Assembly: GCF_013260645.1 (NCBI RefSeq) | Contig: NZ_CP053921.1 | Location: 1,619,763 to 1,683,762, forward strand | Direction of reading: 5' to 3' | Source of the DNA: Erythrobacter mangrovi | Lineage (GTDB): Bacteria; Pseudomonadota; Alphaproteobacteria; Sphingomonadales; Sphingomonadaceae | DNA length: 64,000 bases | In this document: piece after piece, positions 47,714 to 56,911 of the stretch | Position numbering within the stretch: the first letter of the stretch is position 1 | Layout of the letters: the number at the start of each line of letters is the position of its first letter | The notes under the pieces: model-generated | What the model saw: the letters and a program-made list of their open reading frames with translations, nothing else | Databases searched by the model: none | What the model was told of the DNA's origin: nothing | Made by a program: the position numbers and the translations under genes

Positions 47714-48997
47714 ATGGCGAAATTCACCTTCCGCATGCCCGATATCGGCGAAGGCATCGCCGAGGCCGAGATCGTGCAATGGCACAAGAAGGTCGGCGAC
47801 ACGGTCAATGAAGACGAGGAATTCGTCGACATGATGACCGACAAGGCGACCGTGCCGATGGAAAGCCCGGTCACCGGCAAGATCCTCGAGATCGCTGGCG
47901 GCGAAGGCGATATGGTTTCGATCGGCTCGATGCTGGTCGTAATCGAGGTCGATGGCGCGGCGCCCGAGGACGCCAAGGAGGAAGAAGCCCCGGCGCCGAA
48001 GGCGGACGTGGTCGAAGAGCGGATCGAGGTCGAGACCTCTGACGCGAGCGACGCCGACGATGCGCTGGCGGCCGATCCGCGGCCCGAACCGCTGCCCGCA
48101 CCAACCCCGGCACCCGAGTCGACGGTCCACGCCAAGGTTCTGGCTACTCCCGCGGTACGCAAGCGCGCGAAAGACCTCGGCATCGAGCTTACCCAGGTAA
48201 AGCCGGCCGAAGATGGCCGCATCCGTCACGGCGATCTCGACGCCTTCCTGTCCTACAATGGCGGTTACGCTGCGGCTGCGCCGAGCCGCTCGGACGAAGA
48301 GGTCAAGGTGATCGGGATGCGCCGCCGCATCGCCGAGAACATGGCGGCTTCGAAGCGCAACATCCCGCACTTCTCCTATGTCGAGGAATGCGACGTGACC
48401 GCGCTTGAAGAGTTGCGCGCGCAGCTCAACGCCAATCGGGGCGACAAGCCCAAGCTGACCATTCTCCCGCTGCTGATCACGGCAATCTGCAAGACACTGC
48501 CCGACTTCCCGATGATCAACGCGCGCTATGACGACGAAGCGGGCGTCGTGACGCGATACGGATCCGTTCACATGGGCATGGCCGCGCAGACCGACGCGGG
48601 GCTGATGGTCCCGGTCATCAAGGATGCGCAGGCCAAGAACCTGTGGCAGCTCGCCAATGAGATTGCTCGCCTCGCAGAGGCCGCCCGGACCGGCAAGGCC
48701 AAGGCCGACGAGATGCAGGGCGGGACGCTGACCGTAACCTCGCTCGGCCCACTTGGCGGCGTGGCGACGACACCGGTCATCAATCGCCCCGAAGTCGCGA
48801 TCATCGGCCCCAATCGCATCATCGAGCGCCCGATGTTTGTACCCGATGGTATGGGCGGCGAACGCATCGAGAAGCGGAAACTGATGAACATCTCGATCAG
48901 CTGCGATCACCGCGTGGTGGATGGCTGGGATGCCGCGAGCTTCGTGCAGGCGCTGAAGAAGCTGATCGAGAGCCCGGCGCTTATCCTCGTCGCCTGA
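47714..48997 (+). CDS. bkdB: branched-chain 2-oxoacid dehydrogenase E2 (dihydrolipoamide acyltransferase)
   Basis: 427 aa: one lipoyl domain (1-80, lipoyl-lysine K44 in MMTDKATVPME), an acidic Ala/Pro/Glu linker, a peripheral-subunit-binding domain (about 136-172, ATPAVRKRAKDLGIEL) and the catalytic core with active-site SISCDHRVVDGWDA near the C-terminus. No E3 (lpd) gene follows, so lipoamide dehydrogenase must come from elsewhere. The operon ends here; about 500 bp of decayed sequence follows. Confidence 0.94.
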   Translation: MAKFTFRMPDIGEGIAEAEIVQWHKKVGDTVNEDEEFVDMMTDKATVPMESPVTGKILEIAGGEGDMVSIGSMLVVIEVDGAAPEDAKEEEAPAPKADVVEERIEVETSDASDADDALAADPRPEPLPAPTPAPESTVHAKVLATPAVRKRAKDLGIELTQVKPAEDGRIRHGDLDAFLSYNGGYAAAAPSRSDEEVKVIGMRRRIAENMAASKRNIPHFSYVEECDVTALEELRAQLNANRGDKPKLTILPLLITAICKTLPDFPMINARYDDEAGVVTRYGSVHMGMAAQTDAGLMVPVIKDAQAKNLWQLANEIARLAEAARTGKAKADEMQGGTLTVTSLGPLGGVATTPVINRPEVAIIGPNRIIERPMFVPDGMGGERIEKRKLMNISISCDHRVVDGWDAASFVQALKKLIESPALILVA

Positions 48998-49032
48998 CTA
49001 GGCTAGCATGGTGCCTTCCAAGGAAGGTTGCC

Positions 49033-49140
49033 ATGAGAGCCGAACCTGGTGCCGATGCATACATCGCCAAGGCCGCGCGGTTTGCTCGGCCAATCCTCAC
49101 GTATTTCCGCAACCTCGTGCACGCGACGATCCCCCGCGTA
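49033..49140 (+). pseudogene. truncated DUF1801-like gene remnant
   Basis: The frame from ATG 49033 (preceded by GGAAGG) reads MRAEPGADAYIAKAARFARP and continues ILTYFRNLVHATIP. That matches the opening helix of DUF1801/YdhG-like proteins as I remember them. Similarity then stops: the expected WGMPxF core is absent, and the continuing frame to 49383 is unlike any domain. I read it as a 5' fragment whose body was deleted or replaced. The whole stretch 48998-49498 (500 bp) holds this remnant, a weak minus-strand ORF and the tRNA-Asp promoter, and nothing else I can support. Confidence 0.45.
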
Positions 49141-49151
49141 AGGAAATCGAA

Positions 49152-49313
49152 CTACTGGTCGAGCAGTGTTTCTGGCGAACCCACCATCATTGCGACCGCT
49201 CTATTCGTTGCCGGTCGATCGGCGCCTTGCTCAAGCTTGAGCGCAGATTGCATCGCGCAACCGCCGCCAGCGAACATAGTCAGCGATACGAGCAGAAAAC
49301 CCATTTTCAGCAT
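49152..49313 (-). CDS. possible 53-aa lipoprotein-like ORF
   Basis: MLKMGFLLVSLTMFAGGGC followed by a short polar tail ending SPETLLDQ. A hydrophobic leader ends at C19, but the box GGGC lacks the usual Leu at -3. It runs antisense to the DUF1801 remnant, and GGGGG lies 6 nt before its ATG. It could be a truncated lipoprotein gene or chance. Confidence 0.25.
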   Translation of the reverse strand: MLKMGFLLVSLTMFAGGGCAMQSALKLEQGADRPATNRAVAMMVGSPETLLDQ

Positions 49314-49440
49314 TGCGGACCCCCGGTCTTCCCACGCGGAATTCCAAGGGGGACTGTCGGCAGAGGGCGTTAATTTCGAGTAAACGAGGTGGTCGAAATC
49401 CTGGTCCTGTCATATCGCAAAAAAAGCCTCCCAATCGGCA

Positions 49441-49469
49441 TTGACAGGACTCGGAGCCTGCCTTAGTGG
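49441..49469 (+). promoter_or_regulatory. promoter of tRNA-Asp
   Basis: TTGACA (49441-49446), 17 bp, TAGTGG (49464-49469), followed by a GC-rich discriminator, typical of stable-RNA promoters under growth-rate control. Confidence 0.7.
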
Positions 49470-49498
49470 CGCGGCTCCCAAGCGGTGCAACGCTTCAA

Positions 49499-49575
49499 GC
49501 GGGTGTAGCTCAGTTGGTTAGAGTGCCGGCCTGTCACGCCGGAGGTCGCGGGTTCGAGCCCCGTCACTCGCGCCA
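49499..49575 (+). tRNA. tRNA-Asp (GTC)
   Basis: 77 nt: acceptor GCGGGTG pairs with CACTCGC (one G-U), D arm GCTCAGTTGGTTAGAGT, anticodon loop CTGTCAC, T loop GTTCGAGCC, encoded CCA. Its 3' end lies 12 bp from the stop of the convergent MBL gene. Confidence 0.97.
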
Positions 49576-49587
49576 CTTGGGACTTTC

Positions 49588-50655
49588 CTAAAGCAGATCA
49601 GTGAACTCGATCGCCTTGCCCTTTGCGGGCAAGCTGACGAGCAGGCCGTCGTCTCCGATCCGCAAGTCCCCATCGAACAGGTCCGGTGCATTCCCGAGGA
49701 ACGCGCGTTTGACCGATCGGACGGGTGGGGCGGGAACGAGGTGGTAAAGCACCAATGCCCGAACCCCCGACTGGTTTGCGACCTCCGCGGCCTGCGCAGG
49801 TGTCGTATGGTAGTCGGGAATATCGGCCATGATCTTGGACCCGTCGCTATCGCCATGTTCGGCCAGTGTGCTGCCGATCTTGCCCACCATTTGCGGATTG
49901 AGCGCTTCGTGAAACAGTACATCTGCACCCTTGGCGAAACTGGCGAGTTCGGCCGATTGCTTGGTGTCGCCGCTGATCACAAGCACCCGCCCACCATATT
50001 CGATGCGATAGGCAAATGCGTAGTCGACCGGGCTATGATCGACCGGCAAGACGCGGATTATCACGCCAGCGGCGTCGTAGGCGATCGCCCCGGTCCTGGG
50101 CGGGTCGAGCAGATGAACCGCACCACCAAACCCACCCGGCCGTGCAACTTCGGGCCCATGGTGGGTGATCCGGTAGCCGCGATCGATGGCATAGGCCTGC
50201 ATGAAGCCCTCAACGACCTTGTCGGTTCCCGGAGGGCCGTAAACCGGCAGCGGTTCGTCGCGCCCGCCGGCCATCCATGCCTGCAGCATGAGCTCGCCGA
50301 AACCATCGATATGGTCGGAATGAAGATGCGTGAGGAATGCCGCTTCAAGGCGATCCATAGGGAAGCCCATACGTTGCAGCTTGCGGATCGAACCCGATCC
50401 TGCGTCGAATATGAAGGCTTCTCTGCCCGCCAGAACCGCAATGCATGGTCCCGCTCGCTCGGCGTCGGGCAGGGGAGAACCGCTGCCGCAGAGATAGGCG
50501 TGGATCCCATCGGGATAACTTACGGTCGAATCCTGTCCTGCCACCTTCTCCACTGTGCGGTCGAACAGGTACTGGCCTATCCAGCCTTGGCCGATCCACG
50601 CTGCGATGCCAATCAGCGCCGCAATCGCGCCGACCGCCACGGCCACCTTGCCCAT
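49588..50655 (-). CDS. MBL-fold metallo-hydrolase, membrane-anchored
   Basis: 355 aa. An N-terminal hydrophobic helix (VAVAVGAIAALIGIAAWIG) anchors or exports it. The beta-lactamase fold has H110-x-H112-x-D114-H115 in THLHSDHIDGFGELML, later metal ligands in LPVDHSPVDYAF, VISGDTKQS and ALVLYHLVP. The layout resembles RNase Z-like/arylsulfatase-type MBL proteins with an HLHSDHxxG motif, but the periplasmic anchor argues against tRNA processing. Overlaps the symporter stop by one base (TAATG), so it is coupled to a sugar-type transporter. Confidence 0.88.
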   Translation of the reverse strand: MGKVAVAVGAIAALIGIAAWIGQGWIGQYLFDRTVEKVAGQDSTVSYPDGIHAYLCGSGSPLPDAERAGPCIAVLAGREAFIFDAGSGSIRKLQRMGFPMDRLEAAFLTHLHSDHIDGFGELMLQAWMAGGRDEPLPVYGPPGTDKVVEGFMQAYAIDRGYRITHHGPEVARPGGFGGAVHLLDPPRTGAIAYDAAGVIIRVLPVDHSPVDYAFAYRIEYGGRVLVISGDTKQSAELASFAKGADVLFHEALNPQMVGKIGSTLAEHGDSDGSKIMADIPDYHTTPAQAAEVANQSGVRALVLYHLVPAPPVRSVKRAFLGNAPDLFDGDLRIGDDGLLVSLPAKGKAIEFTDLL

Positions 50656-52103
50656 TATGAGGCGTCTCCCTGCATGGTCGCGATCTTGCGCAGATTCTCC
50701 TCGTGCCCCTCCTTGTCGATGCGGTAGCGCGAGACAAAGAAAAGAGCGCTTAGCCAGAGGAATAGTAGGGACGGGGCGTAAAAGAGACCCAGTTGGTAAA
50801 GCGTGTCGGGCGAGACAGTTTCGGGTGACGCGCCGGTAGGAAACGCGATGGCGGAGAGGATCAGTCCGGCCGCTAGCGCGCCGAAGCCCTGCGTTGTCTT
50901 ACGGGTGAAGGTCATGGCGGCGTAATAGACCCCCTCAGCGCGGCGGCCGGTCTTGACCTGGTTCGATTCCACTAAGTCGGCGATCATCGAATAGGCCACT
51001 GCGGTCACGGCGATGATCAATGCGAGGTCGATGACGTTGATTGTCAGTACCAGCGGGAAGAGCAGTGGGTCGCCATTGGCAGGCATGAGGTCGAACAGGC
51101 GCAGCATCACGGGCGCTGGCTGTATGGTGAAGGCCAGGATACCGAGTACGATCGTCGCCTTCTTCTTTCCCATCCGCCGCGTGGCAACTGGCGCGATCAT
51201 CGCGCCGAGTAGCGCCGAGAAGAACACCGTGCAGGTCCAGATGAAGATCTGGACCTCACTGAAGCCCCAGAAGTAGTTGAGCATGATAAAGGTCAGTGCT
51301 GCAGAAAGCCCGGTGGCGATTGCGAACAGGATCGTTGCGAGGAACAGGGCGAGGAAGCTGCGCTCGCTGAGTGTTTCGACCATTTCGCGGAAGATTCGCC
51401 TGGTGCTGAACGGCTCTTTCGGAACCGGCGGTCGGTGCAGGTGGGGAATGCGGCTGTGCGTCCCGAGCGCCGAAGTCATGATCGTAAGAAGGATCAGGCC
51501 GCTGGCAATGATCCCATAGGTTGCGAAGGCCTCACGGTCGCGCATTCCCAGGGGTCCGGTGAGCAGGATCCCGAACATCAAGACACTCATCACGTTCCCA
51601 CCAGCCCAACCGAAAAACAGGCGATAGGCTTGCAGGCTTGTCCGTTCCTCGTAATCGGTCGTCAGTTCGGGGATCAGCGCCGAACTGGGAGTCTCGTAGA
51701 AAGTGATGAAGGTCCGGATCATCACTGCGAGCACGGTGAGATAGACGAACAATCCCATCTGGCTAAGTTCGGGCGGATCCCACAGCAGGAAATAGCTCAA
51801 CGCGACCGGGATTGCCGAAGCGTACATGAAGGGATGGCGGCGACCCCAGCGAGATCGCAGATTGTCCGACCAGTATCCGACCAGCGGATCGCTCAGTGCG
51901 TCGGCAACCAATGCTATGAGCAGGGCAAGGCCAACAAGTCCCGGTTCCAGGCCGACTACGGTGCCGTAGAAGAGCAGTAGGAAGTAGTCGAAGCCGTTGT
52001 TCTTGATCCCGAACGCGGCTGAGCCCGATCCGTGCGCAAGCTTCAACCAAACCGACGGCTTGTCCTGCGCATCAATCAATGCGCCACCCCTCATGGAATC
52101 CAT
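50655..52103 (-). CDS. MFS transporter, glycoside-pentoside-hexuronide (MelB-like) family
   Basis: 482 aa, 12 predicted helices. DALSDPLVGYWSDNLRSRWGRRHPFMY in loop 2-3 is the GPH/MelB cation-symporter signature (two Asp in helix II and the RWGRRHP motif). It likely imports a glycoside or related organic solute with Na+ or H+. First gene of a unit with the MBL hydrolase, which might process the imported compound. Confidence 0.9.
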   Translation of the reverse strand: MDSMRGGALIDAQDKPSVWLKLAHGSGSAAFGIKNNGFDYFLLLFYGTVVGLEPGLVGLALLIALVADALSDPLVGYWSDNLRSRWGRRHPFMYASAIPVALSYFLLWDPPELSQMGLFVYLTVLAVMIRTFITFYETPSSALIPELTTDYEERTSLQAYRLFFGWAGGNVMSVLMFGILLTGPLGMRDREAFATYGIIASGLILLTIMTSALGTHSRIPHLHRPPVPKEPFSTRRIFREMVETLSERSFLALFLATILFAIATGLSAALTFIMLNYFWGFSEVQIFIWTCTVFFSALLGAMIAPVATRRMGKKKATIVLGILAFTIQPAPVMLRLFDLMPANGDPLLFPLVLTINVIDLALIIAVTAVAYSMIADLVESNQVKTGRRAEGVYYAAMTFTRKTTQGFGALAAGLILSAIAFPTGASPETVSPDTLYQLGLFYAPSLLFLWLSALFFVSRYRIDKEGHEENLRKIATMQGDAS

Positions 52104-52155
52104 CCCGTACCTCTCCCTTGCCTTGCAGGCTAGGGAAGGCGGGCAACCTTGGCAA

Positions 52156-52371
52156 TCAGCTCCAGCGACCGGTTTCCATCCACGCCAGGAACCCGCGCAT
52201 CGGCAGCAGCCAGGCGAGGCCCAATGCGATGTAGACTACGGTTTGGGCCAAGGTCGGCCAGCCGTCGATCATGCCGGGTACATATCGTGCGATGACCAGG
52301 CCATAGATCGCCAGGAACACGAGCAGGCCCAGCAGACCTACAGGGATGCGCCAGGTAGGTTCGGTCCTCAT
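52156..52371 (-). CDS. DUF2842 domain membrane protein, 71 aa
   Basis: Two hydrophobic helices (VGLLGLLVFLAIYGLVIA and TLAQTVVYIALGLAWLLPM) and the WRIPVG start followed by LPMRGFLAWMETGRW, as in the small DUF2842 proteins of alphaproteobacteria. Function unknown. Overlaps fau by 4 bp (ATGA), so translation is coupled. Confidence 0.85.
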   Translation of the reverse strand: MRTEPTWRIPVGLLGLLVFLAIYGLVIARYVPGMIDGWPTLAQTVVYIALGLAWLLPMRGFLAWMETGRWS

Positions 52372-52943
52372 GCGAACGGTCCGTAGATGCGGGTGGGCGT
52401 GACAATCGCCGCGAGCGGCTGGTCATGCGCTTCAGACGGTAGATGCTCGACAAGCTGGCAATCCCAGGCGAGGCCGATCGCGATTGCTTGCGGGCGCGAA
52501 GCGAGCCAGCGGTCGTAGTGGCCACCGCCCTGGCCCAGGCGAGCACCCGACGCGGTGAATCCCAGCAGCGGGACGAACAGGACGGCTGGATCGATCGTGG
52601 CAGCTTCCGCGGCCGGCTGCAGCAAGCCATAGGGTCCCACTTCGAGGTCCTCTTCATCGAACGGATCGGTGAACCGGGCGAATTCCATCGGGGCTTCGCG
52701 GCTACTGAAGCGCGGCAGGGCAAGTGTATGTCCGCGTTCGAAAAAGAACCTGGCATAGGATGAGGCAGGCGCCTCGAACGGGGTTGCCCGGTACAACCCG
52801 ATCGTTTCGCCTTCAGGGAGCATTTCCATGAGTGGGGCTGGCGGTCGGTGGAATACCAGGCCGCGCATGTTTTCGGGCAAGGCGGCAACATGATCGCGGC
52901 GGGCAGCGCGCAGGATTTGGCGAAGATCGTTCTTTGTGGTCAC
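52368..52943 (-). CDS. fau: 5-formyltetrahydrofolate cyclo-ligase
   Basis: 191 aa. Makes 5,10-methenyl-THF from 5-formyl-THF with ATP. It contains FVPLLGFTASGARLGQGGGHYDRWL, the family's nucleotide- and folate-binding segment, and RFTDPFDEEDLEVGPYGLLQP. It lies directly after 6S RNA, the linkage known widely (ssrS-fau). Small for its family but complete. Confidence 0.93.
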   Translation of the reverse strand: MTTKNDLRQILRAARRDHVAALPENMRGLVFHRPPAPLMEMLPEGETIGLYRATPFEAPASSYARFFFERGHTLALPRFSSREAPMEFARFTDPFDEEDLEVGPYGLLQPAAEAATIDPAVLFVPLLGFTASGARLGQGGGHYDRWLASRPQAIAIGLAWDCQLVEHLPSEAHDQPLAAIVTPTRIYGPFA

Positions 52944-52969
52944 GCCGTGTCCTTAGGGTGCGCGTCATT

Positions 52970-53140
52970 ACGCGAGAAGTGGCGGGACCACCATGGGTCG
53001 GTTGCCGGAGAAATCCTCTGACGCCTCAACGTCAGGTGGGCGCCGTTTGCCCCAATCTCCAGGACGAACCCGCAAACCGGGGTAGGGACAGCTCCCTTGG
53101 ATTGCTTATAGCCTCAGGGATATTCATGCAGCTCGTGCCG
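52970..53140 (-). ncRNA. ssrS: 6S RNA, approximate bounds
   Basis: The 218-bp gap between zapA and fau, read on the minus strand, has the 6S layout. A terminal stem CC(G)GTTTGC / GCAAACGG sits around 53030-53080. A 3'-side hairpin CTGACG/CGTCAG follows the conserved GGCGCCCACCTG stretch. A possible closing stem pairs GGCGGG (near 53150) with CCCGCC (near 52983). The position zapA-ssrS-fau is the known locus. Ends are estimated; a structural search with the 6S covariance model would fix them. It binds the housekeeping RNA polymerase holoenzyme as a promoter mimic. Confidence 0.68.
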
Positions 53141-53161
53141 GGCAGCCCCGCCGATTGCTAT

Positions 53162-53491
53162 CTAGGCGCTTGCGAGCCCGCCCTCAAGGACCTGCGCTGC
53201 GTTTTCGAGCGCACCGGCCAATCGCTCGAGCTGGCCGGCGATCCGTTCCGCATCGAAATCGGGTGCTGCTGCGACTGCACTGCCGGCTTGCTTCTGGGCT
53301 TCGTCGAGTTCGTCGGCCAACAGGAGTGCAGCGAACAGCAAGTTCTTCGCTTCCTGGCTCGAGAGATTTGCGCCCATCGAACCCAATTTGGAATCGATCA
53401 CACCTGCGAGGCGCTGGACGTGCGCTTCCTGGCCATCCTGGCAGGAAACCGAATATTTGCGGCCGCCGACTTCGAGCGTCACGTCACTCAT
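53162..53491 (-). CDS. zapA: cell division protein ZapA
   Basis: 109 aa. VTLEVGGRKYSVSCQDGQE is the N-terminal beta domain, followed by a coiled coil with EAKNLLFAALLLADELDEAQ. It binds and bundles FtsZ at midcell. Overlaps the preceding coiled-coil gene by 4 bp. Cotranscription with 6S RNA and fau is likely from position. Confidence 0.93.
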   Translation of the reverse strand: MSDVTLEVGGRKYSVSCQDGQEAHVQRLAGVIDSKLGSMGANLSSQEAKNLLFAALLLADELDEAQKQAGSAVAAAPDFDAERIAGQLERLAGALENAAQVLEGGLASA

Positions 53492-53694
53492 CGTTCCAGC
53501 CTTTCGATCAGCGAGTCGAGTTCGGCGAGGCTGGTATCGACTATTTCACGCAGCGCTTCATGGCGCTCGACCAATTCCGGCGGGGCGAGATTACGACTGG
53601 CGTCCACATGGCGAGCCAGCGCCGCCTGCGTTTCGATCCGCGCGAGGGCGGCATCGATCCGCTCCATTGCCTGCGAAATGCGCTGCGAGCTCAT
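53488..53694 (-). CDS. small coiled-coil protein upstream of zapA
   Basis: 68 aa from MSSQRISQAMERIDAAL, almost entirely heptad-like helix (ALARIETQAAL, EALREIVDTSLAELDSLIERL). Such short coiled-coil genes precede zapA in many alphaproteobacteria and are thought of as ZapA partners, though that is inference. ATGA overlap with zapA. I prefer this start over an ATG 16 codons upstream because the helix begins here. Confidence 0.75.
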   Translation of the reverse strand: MSSQRISQAMERIDAALARIETQAALARHVDASRNLAPPELVERHEALREIVDTSLAELDSLIERLER

Positions 53695-53877
53695 GGCTGA
53701 AGTGAATATCAACTTTGACGCGCACTGGCAAAGGGTTGGCAAGGGCTGTTGATAACTGGGTTGAGGGCATGGGCCTCGCGGTCGGGCACGCGGGCCCGCG
53801 CGTACCTTGACCTGTCGCTTCCCCTCCGCAATGGCGGGCCCGCGTCGAATCGGCCCCTATTCCCGGAGAGCAAAAGA

Positions 53878-55878
53878 ATGAGCCTTCCCACCGCACGCAT
53901 GGCCCGGATGGCCAATGCCATCAGGGCGCTTTCGATGGATGCGGTGCAGGCGGCGAATTCGGGCCATCCAGGCATGCCGATGGGCATGGCCGATGTCGCC
54001 ACTGTGCTGTGGACCGAATATCTCAAGCACGATCCGAAGGCCCCGGGCTGGGCCGACCGCGATCGCTTCGTGCTCTCCGCCGGCCACGGCTCGATGCTGA
54101 TCTACAGCCTGCTCAACCTATCGGGCTACGCGCGCCCGACGATGGATGACATCCGCAATTTCCGGCAGCTTGGCAGCTCCTGTGCCGGCCATCCGGAGAA
54201 TTTCCTTCTCGAAGGCGTCGAATGCACCACCGGACCCCTCGGCCAGGGCCTGGCCATGGCAGTGGGCATGGCGATAGCGGAGCGGCACCTCAACGCCGTT
54301 TTCGGCGATGAGTTGGTCGACCACCGTACCTGGGTGGTCGCTGGTGACGGTTGCCTGATGGAAGGCATCAACCACGAGGCGATCGGCCTGGCGGGGCATC
54401 TCAAGCTCGGCCGCATGAACGTGTTGTGGGACGACAATCGCATTACCATCGACGGTGACACAGACCTGTCGACCAGCGAAGATATCAAGGCCCGCTACGA
54501 AGCGACCGGATGGCATGTCACGAGCTGCGACGGGCATGATTTCGACGACATTCGCCGCGCGCTGGATGAAGCGCAGGCTGACCCGCGTCCCTCGCTGGTG
54601 GCTTGCCGCACTGTGATTGGCAAGGGCGCGCCCAACAAGCAGGGCGGCCACAATGTCCATGGTGCGCCGCTTGGTGCCGAAGAAGTGGCCGCGGCCCGCG
54701 AATATCTGGGCTGGGACGCCGCGCCTTTCGAAGTGCCCGGAGATATCCTGGCCGATTGGCACGCTTCTGCAGGGCGCGGGCATGCGGCACATGCGGAATG
54801 GCAAGCGCGCCTTGCCTCCGATGCAGATCGGCGCGCGAAGTTCGAGAGCCACATGGCTGGCATCGACAACCGCGCCAGCCCGGCGCTCGAAGCATACGTC
54901 CGCGATCTTGCTGCCAACCCCAAGACCGTCGCCACGCGCAAGGCTTCCGAAATGGCGCTGGGCCCGCTGACCGAGGCGCTGCCGCAGATGATTGGTGGCT
55001 CGGCAGACCTTACCGGCTCGAACAACACCAAAACCGCGGCAACCGGACCTTTCAGTGCGGACGACTACGGCGGGCGCTACGTCTATTACGGCATCCGCGA
55101 ATTCGGCATGGCCGCCGCGATGAACGGCATGGCGCTGCACGGTGGCGTTGCGCCCTATGGCGGCACTTTCCTGATCTTCAGCGACTATTGCCGCAATGCC
55201 ATCCGACTTTCGGCACTGCAGCAGGTCAACGTTACCTACGTCCTTACGCATGACAGCATCGGGCTGGGCGAAGACGGACCGACGCACCAGCCGATCGAGC
55301 AGATCATGAGCATGCGCCTGATCCCCAACCTCAATGTCTATCGTCCCTGCGACACGATCGAGACCGCTGAGTGCTGGGCGCTGGCGCTGGAGAATCCGAA
55401 GACCCCTGCGGTCCTGGCGCTGAGCCGTCAGAACCTGCCGCAGCTGCGGGGCGAGGGCGACGCGGCATGGAGCGCAGCCACCAATCGTTCGGCCAAGGGC
55501 GCCTATCGCCTCAAAGCCGCAACCGCACCGCGCAAGGTCGTTCTGGTTGCAACTGGCTCGGAAGTCGCGGTCGCAATGGACTGCGCAGCACAGCTTGAGG
55601 AACAGGGTGTGGGTACCGACGTGGTCTCGATGCCGTGCATGGAACTGTTTACCGCGCAGGACGCGGCTTATCGTGCAGACGTATTACCCGCCAATGCGCT
55701 GAAGGTTTCTATAGAAGCAGGTGTGACCCATGGGTGGGAGCGATTCATCGGCGAAGACGGCATTGCGATCGGTATCGATCGGTTCGGCGCTTCTGCCCCG
55801 GCCGAGGAACTGTTTGCAAAATTCGGTATCACTGCGGAGGCAATCGTCCCGCAAATCTTGAACAAATTGAACGGATAA
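53878..55878 (+). CDS. tkt: transketolase
   Basis: A 666-aa ThDP enzyme of the pentose phosphate pathway. NSGHPGMPMGMADVATVLW, ThDP motif VAGDGCLMEGINHEA ending in WDDNRITIDG, GLGEDGPTHQPIEQ. Start supported by GGAGAG before the ATG. TTGACC with AATGGC 17 bp on (53817-53845) is a candidate promoter in the divergent region. First gene of a carbon-metabolism cluster tkt-gapA-pgk. Confidence 0.97.
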   Translation: MSLPTARMARMANAIRALSMDAVQAANSGHPGMPMGMADVATVLWTEYLKHDPKAPGWADRDRFVLSAGHGSMLIYSLLNLSGYARPTMDDIRNFRQLGSSCAGHPENFLLEGVECTTGPLGQGLAMAVGMAIAERHLNAVFGDELVDHRTWVVAGDGCLMEGINHEAIGLAGHLKLGRMNVLWDDNRITIDGDTDLSTSEDIKARYEATGWHVTSCDGHDFDDIRRALDEAQADPRPSLVACRTVIGKGAPNKQGGHNVHGAPLGAEEVAAAREYLGWDAAPFEVPGDILADWHASAGRGHAAHAEWQARLASDADRRAKFESHMAGIDNRASPALEAYVRDLAANPKTVATRKASEMALGPLTEALPQMIGGSADLTGSNNTKTAATGPFSADDYGGRYVYYGIREFGMAAAMNGMALHGGVAPYGGTFLIFSDYCRNAIRLSALQQVNVTYVLTHDSIGLGEDGPTHQPIEQIMSMRLIPNLNVYRPCDTIETAECWALALENPKTPAVLALSRQNLPQLRGEGDAAWSAATNRSAKGAYRLKAATAPRKVVLVATGSEVAVAMDCAAQLEEQGVGTDVVSMPCMELFTAQDAAYRADVLPANALKVSIEAGVTHGWERFIGEDGIAIGIDRFGASAPAEELFAKFGITAEAIVPQILNKLNG

Positions 55879-55893
55879 GCAGGAGCTTCTTTC

Positions 55894-56901
55894 ATGGCGA
55901 CCAAGGTTGCAATCAACGGTTTCGGACGTATCGGCCGGCTTGTGGCGCGCGCAATCCTCGAGCGCACCGATCACAACCTCGAGCTGGTGAGCATCAATGA
56001 TCTTGCCGATACGAAGTCGAACGCACTTCTGTTCGGTTTCGACAGCACCCATGGTCGCTTCCCGGGCACGGTTGAAGTCGATGGCGACGATCTGGTCGTC
56101 AACGGCAAGCATATCCGCGTTACGGCGGAGCGTGACCCCGGCAAGCTGCCGCACGGCGAGACGGGCGTCGACATCGTCCTCGAATGCACCGGCTTCTTCC
56201 AGTCCGACGAGGCGGCGCGCCCGCATCTCGCGGCAGGCGCCAAGCGCGTCGTCATCTCGGCCCCGGCTACCGGCGTGTCCAAGACCATCGTGTTCGGGGT
56301 CAACCACGACACGCTGACCGCCGACGACGACATCATCTCGAACGCGAGCTGCACCACCAACTGCCTTGCCCCGGTCGCCAAGGTTCTCAACGACCTTGTC
56401 GGGATCGAGCGTGGTTTCATGACCACGATCCACAGCTACACCAACGACCAGCGTATGCTCGACCAGATCCACAAGGACCTGCGTCGTGCGCGTGGCGGGG
56501 CGCAGAACATGATCCCGACGACTACCGGCGCGGCTCGGGCAGTTGGCCTGGTCCTGCCCGAGCTCAAGGGCAAGCTAGACGGATCGTCGGTCCGCGTGCC
56601 GACGCCGAACGTCAGCCTCGTCGACCTGACCTTCGTCCCGGGTCGCGATACCACCGCCGAAGAGCTGAACGCCGCTCTGAAAGCTGCGTCGGAAGGTGCG
56701 ATGAAGGGTGTGCTGGCTTATACGGACCAGCCGCTCGTCAGCAGCGACTTCAACCACCAGCCGGCCAGCTCGACTATCGACAGCCTGGAAACCTCGGTGC
56801 TCGAAGGGAAGCTTGCCCGTGTGGTCAGCTGGTATGACAATGAATGGGGCTTCTCGAACCGCATGATCGACACCACGGGCGTGGTGGCCGGCCTGCTCTA
56901 A
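55894..56901 (+). CDS. gapA: glyceraldehyde-3-phosphate dehydrogenase, type I
   Basis: 335 aa. Rossmann GFGRIGR (9-15), D36 in SINDLAD marking NAD preference, active-site C153 in [11 protein letters not shown] and [13 protein letters not shown] at the C-terminus. Fifteen bases after tkt, with AGGAG before the ATG. Serves glycolysis/gluconeogenesis. Confidence 0.98.
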   Translation: MATKVAINGFGRIGRLVARAILERTDHNLELVSINDLADTKSNALLFGFDSTHGRFPGTVEVDGDDLVVNGKHIRVTAERDPGKLPHGETGVDIVLECTGFFQSDEAARPHLAAGAKRVVISAPATGVSKTIVFGVNHDTLTADDDIISNASCTTNCLAPVAKVLNDLVGIERGFMTTIHSYTNDQRMLDQIHKDLRRARGGAQNMIPTTTGAARAVGLVLPELKGKLDGSSVRVPTPNVSLVDLTFVPGRDTTAEELNAALKAASEGAMKGVLAYTDQPLVSSDFNHQPASSTIDSLETSVLEGKLARVVSWYDNEWGFSNRMIDTTGVVAGLL

Positions 56902-56911
56902 GGATCGACTG

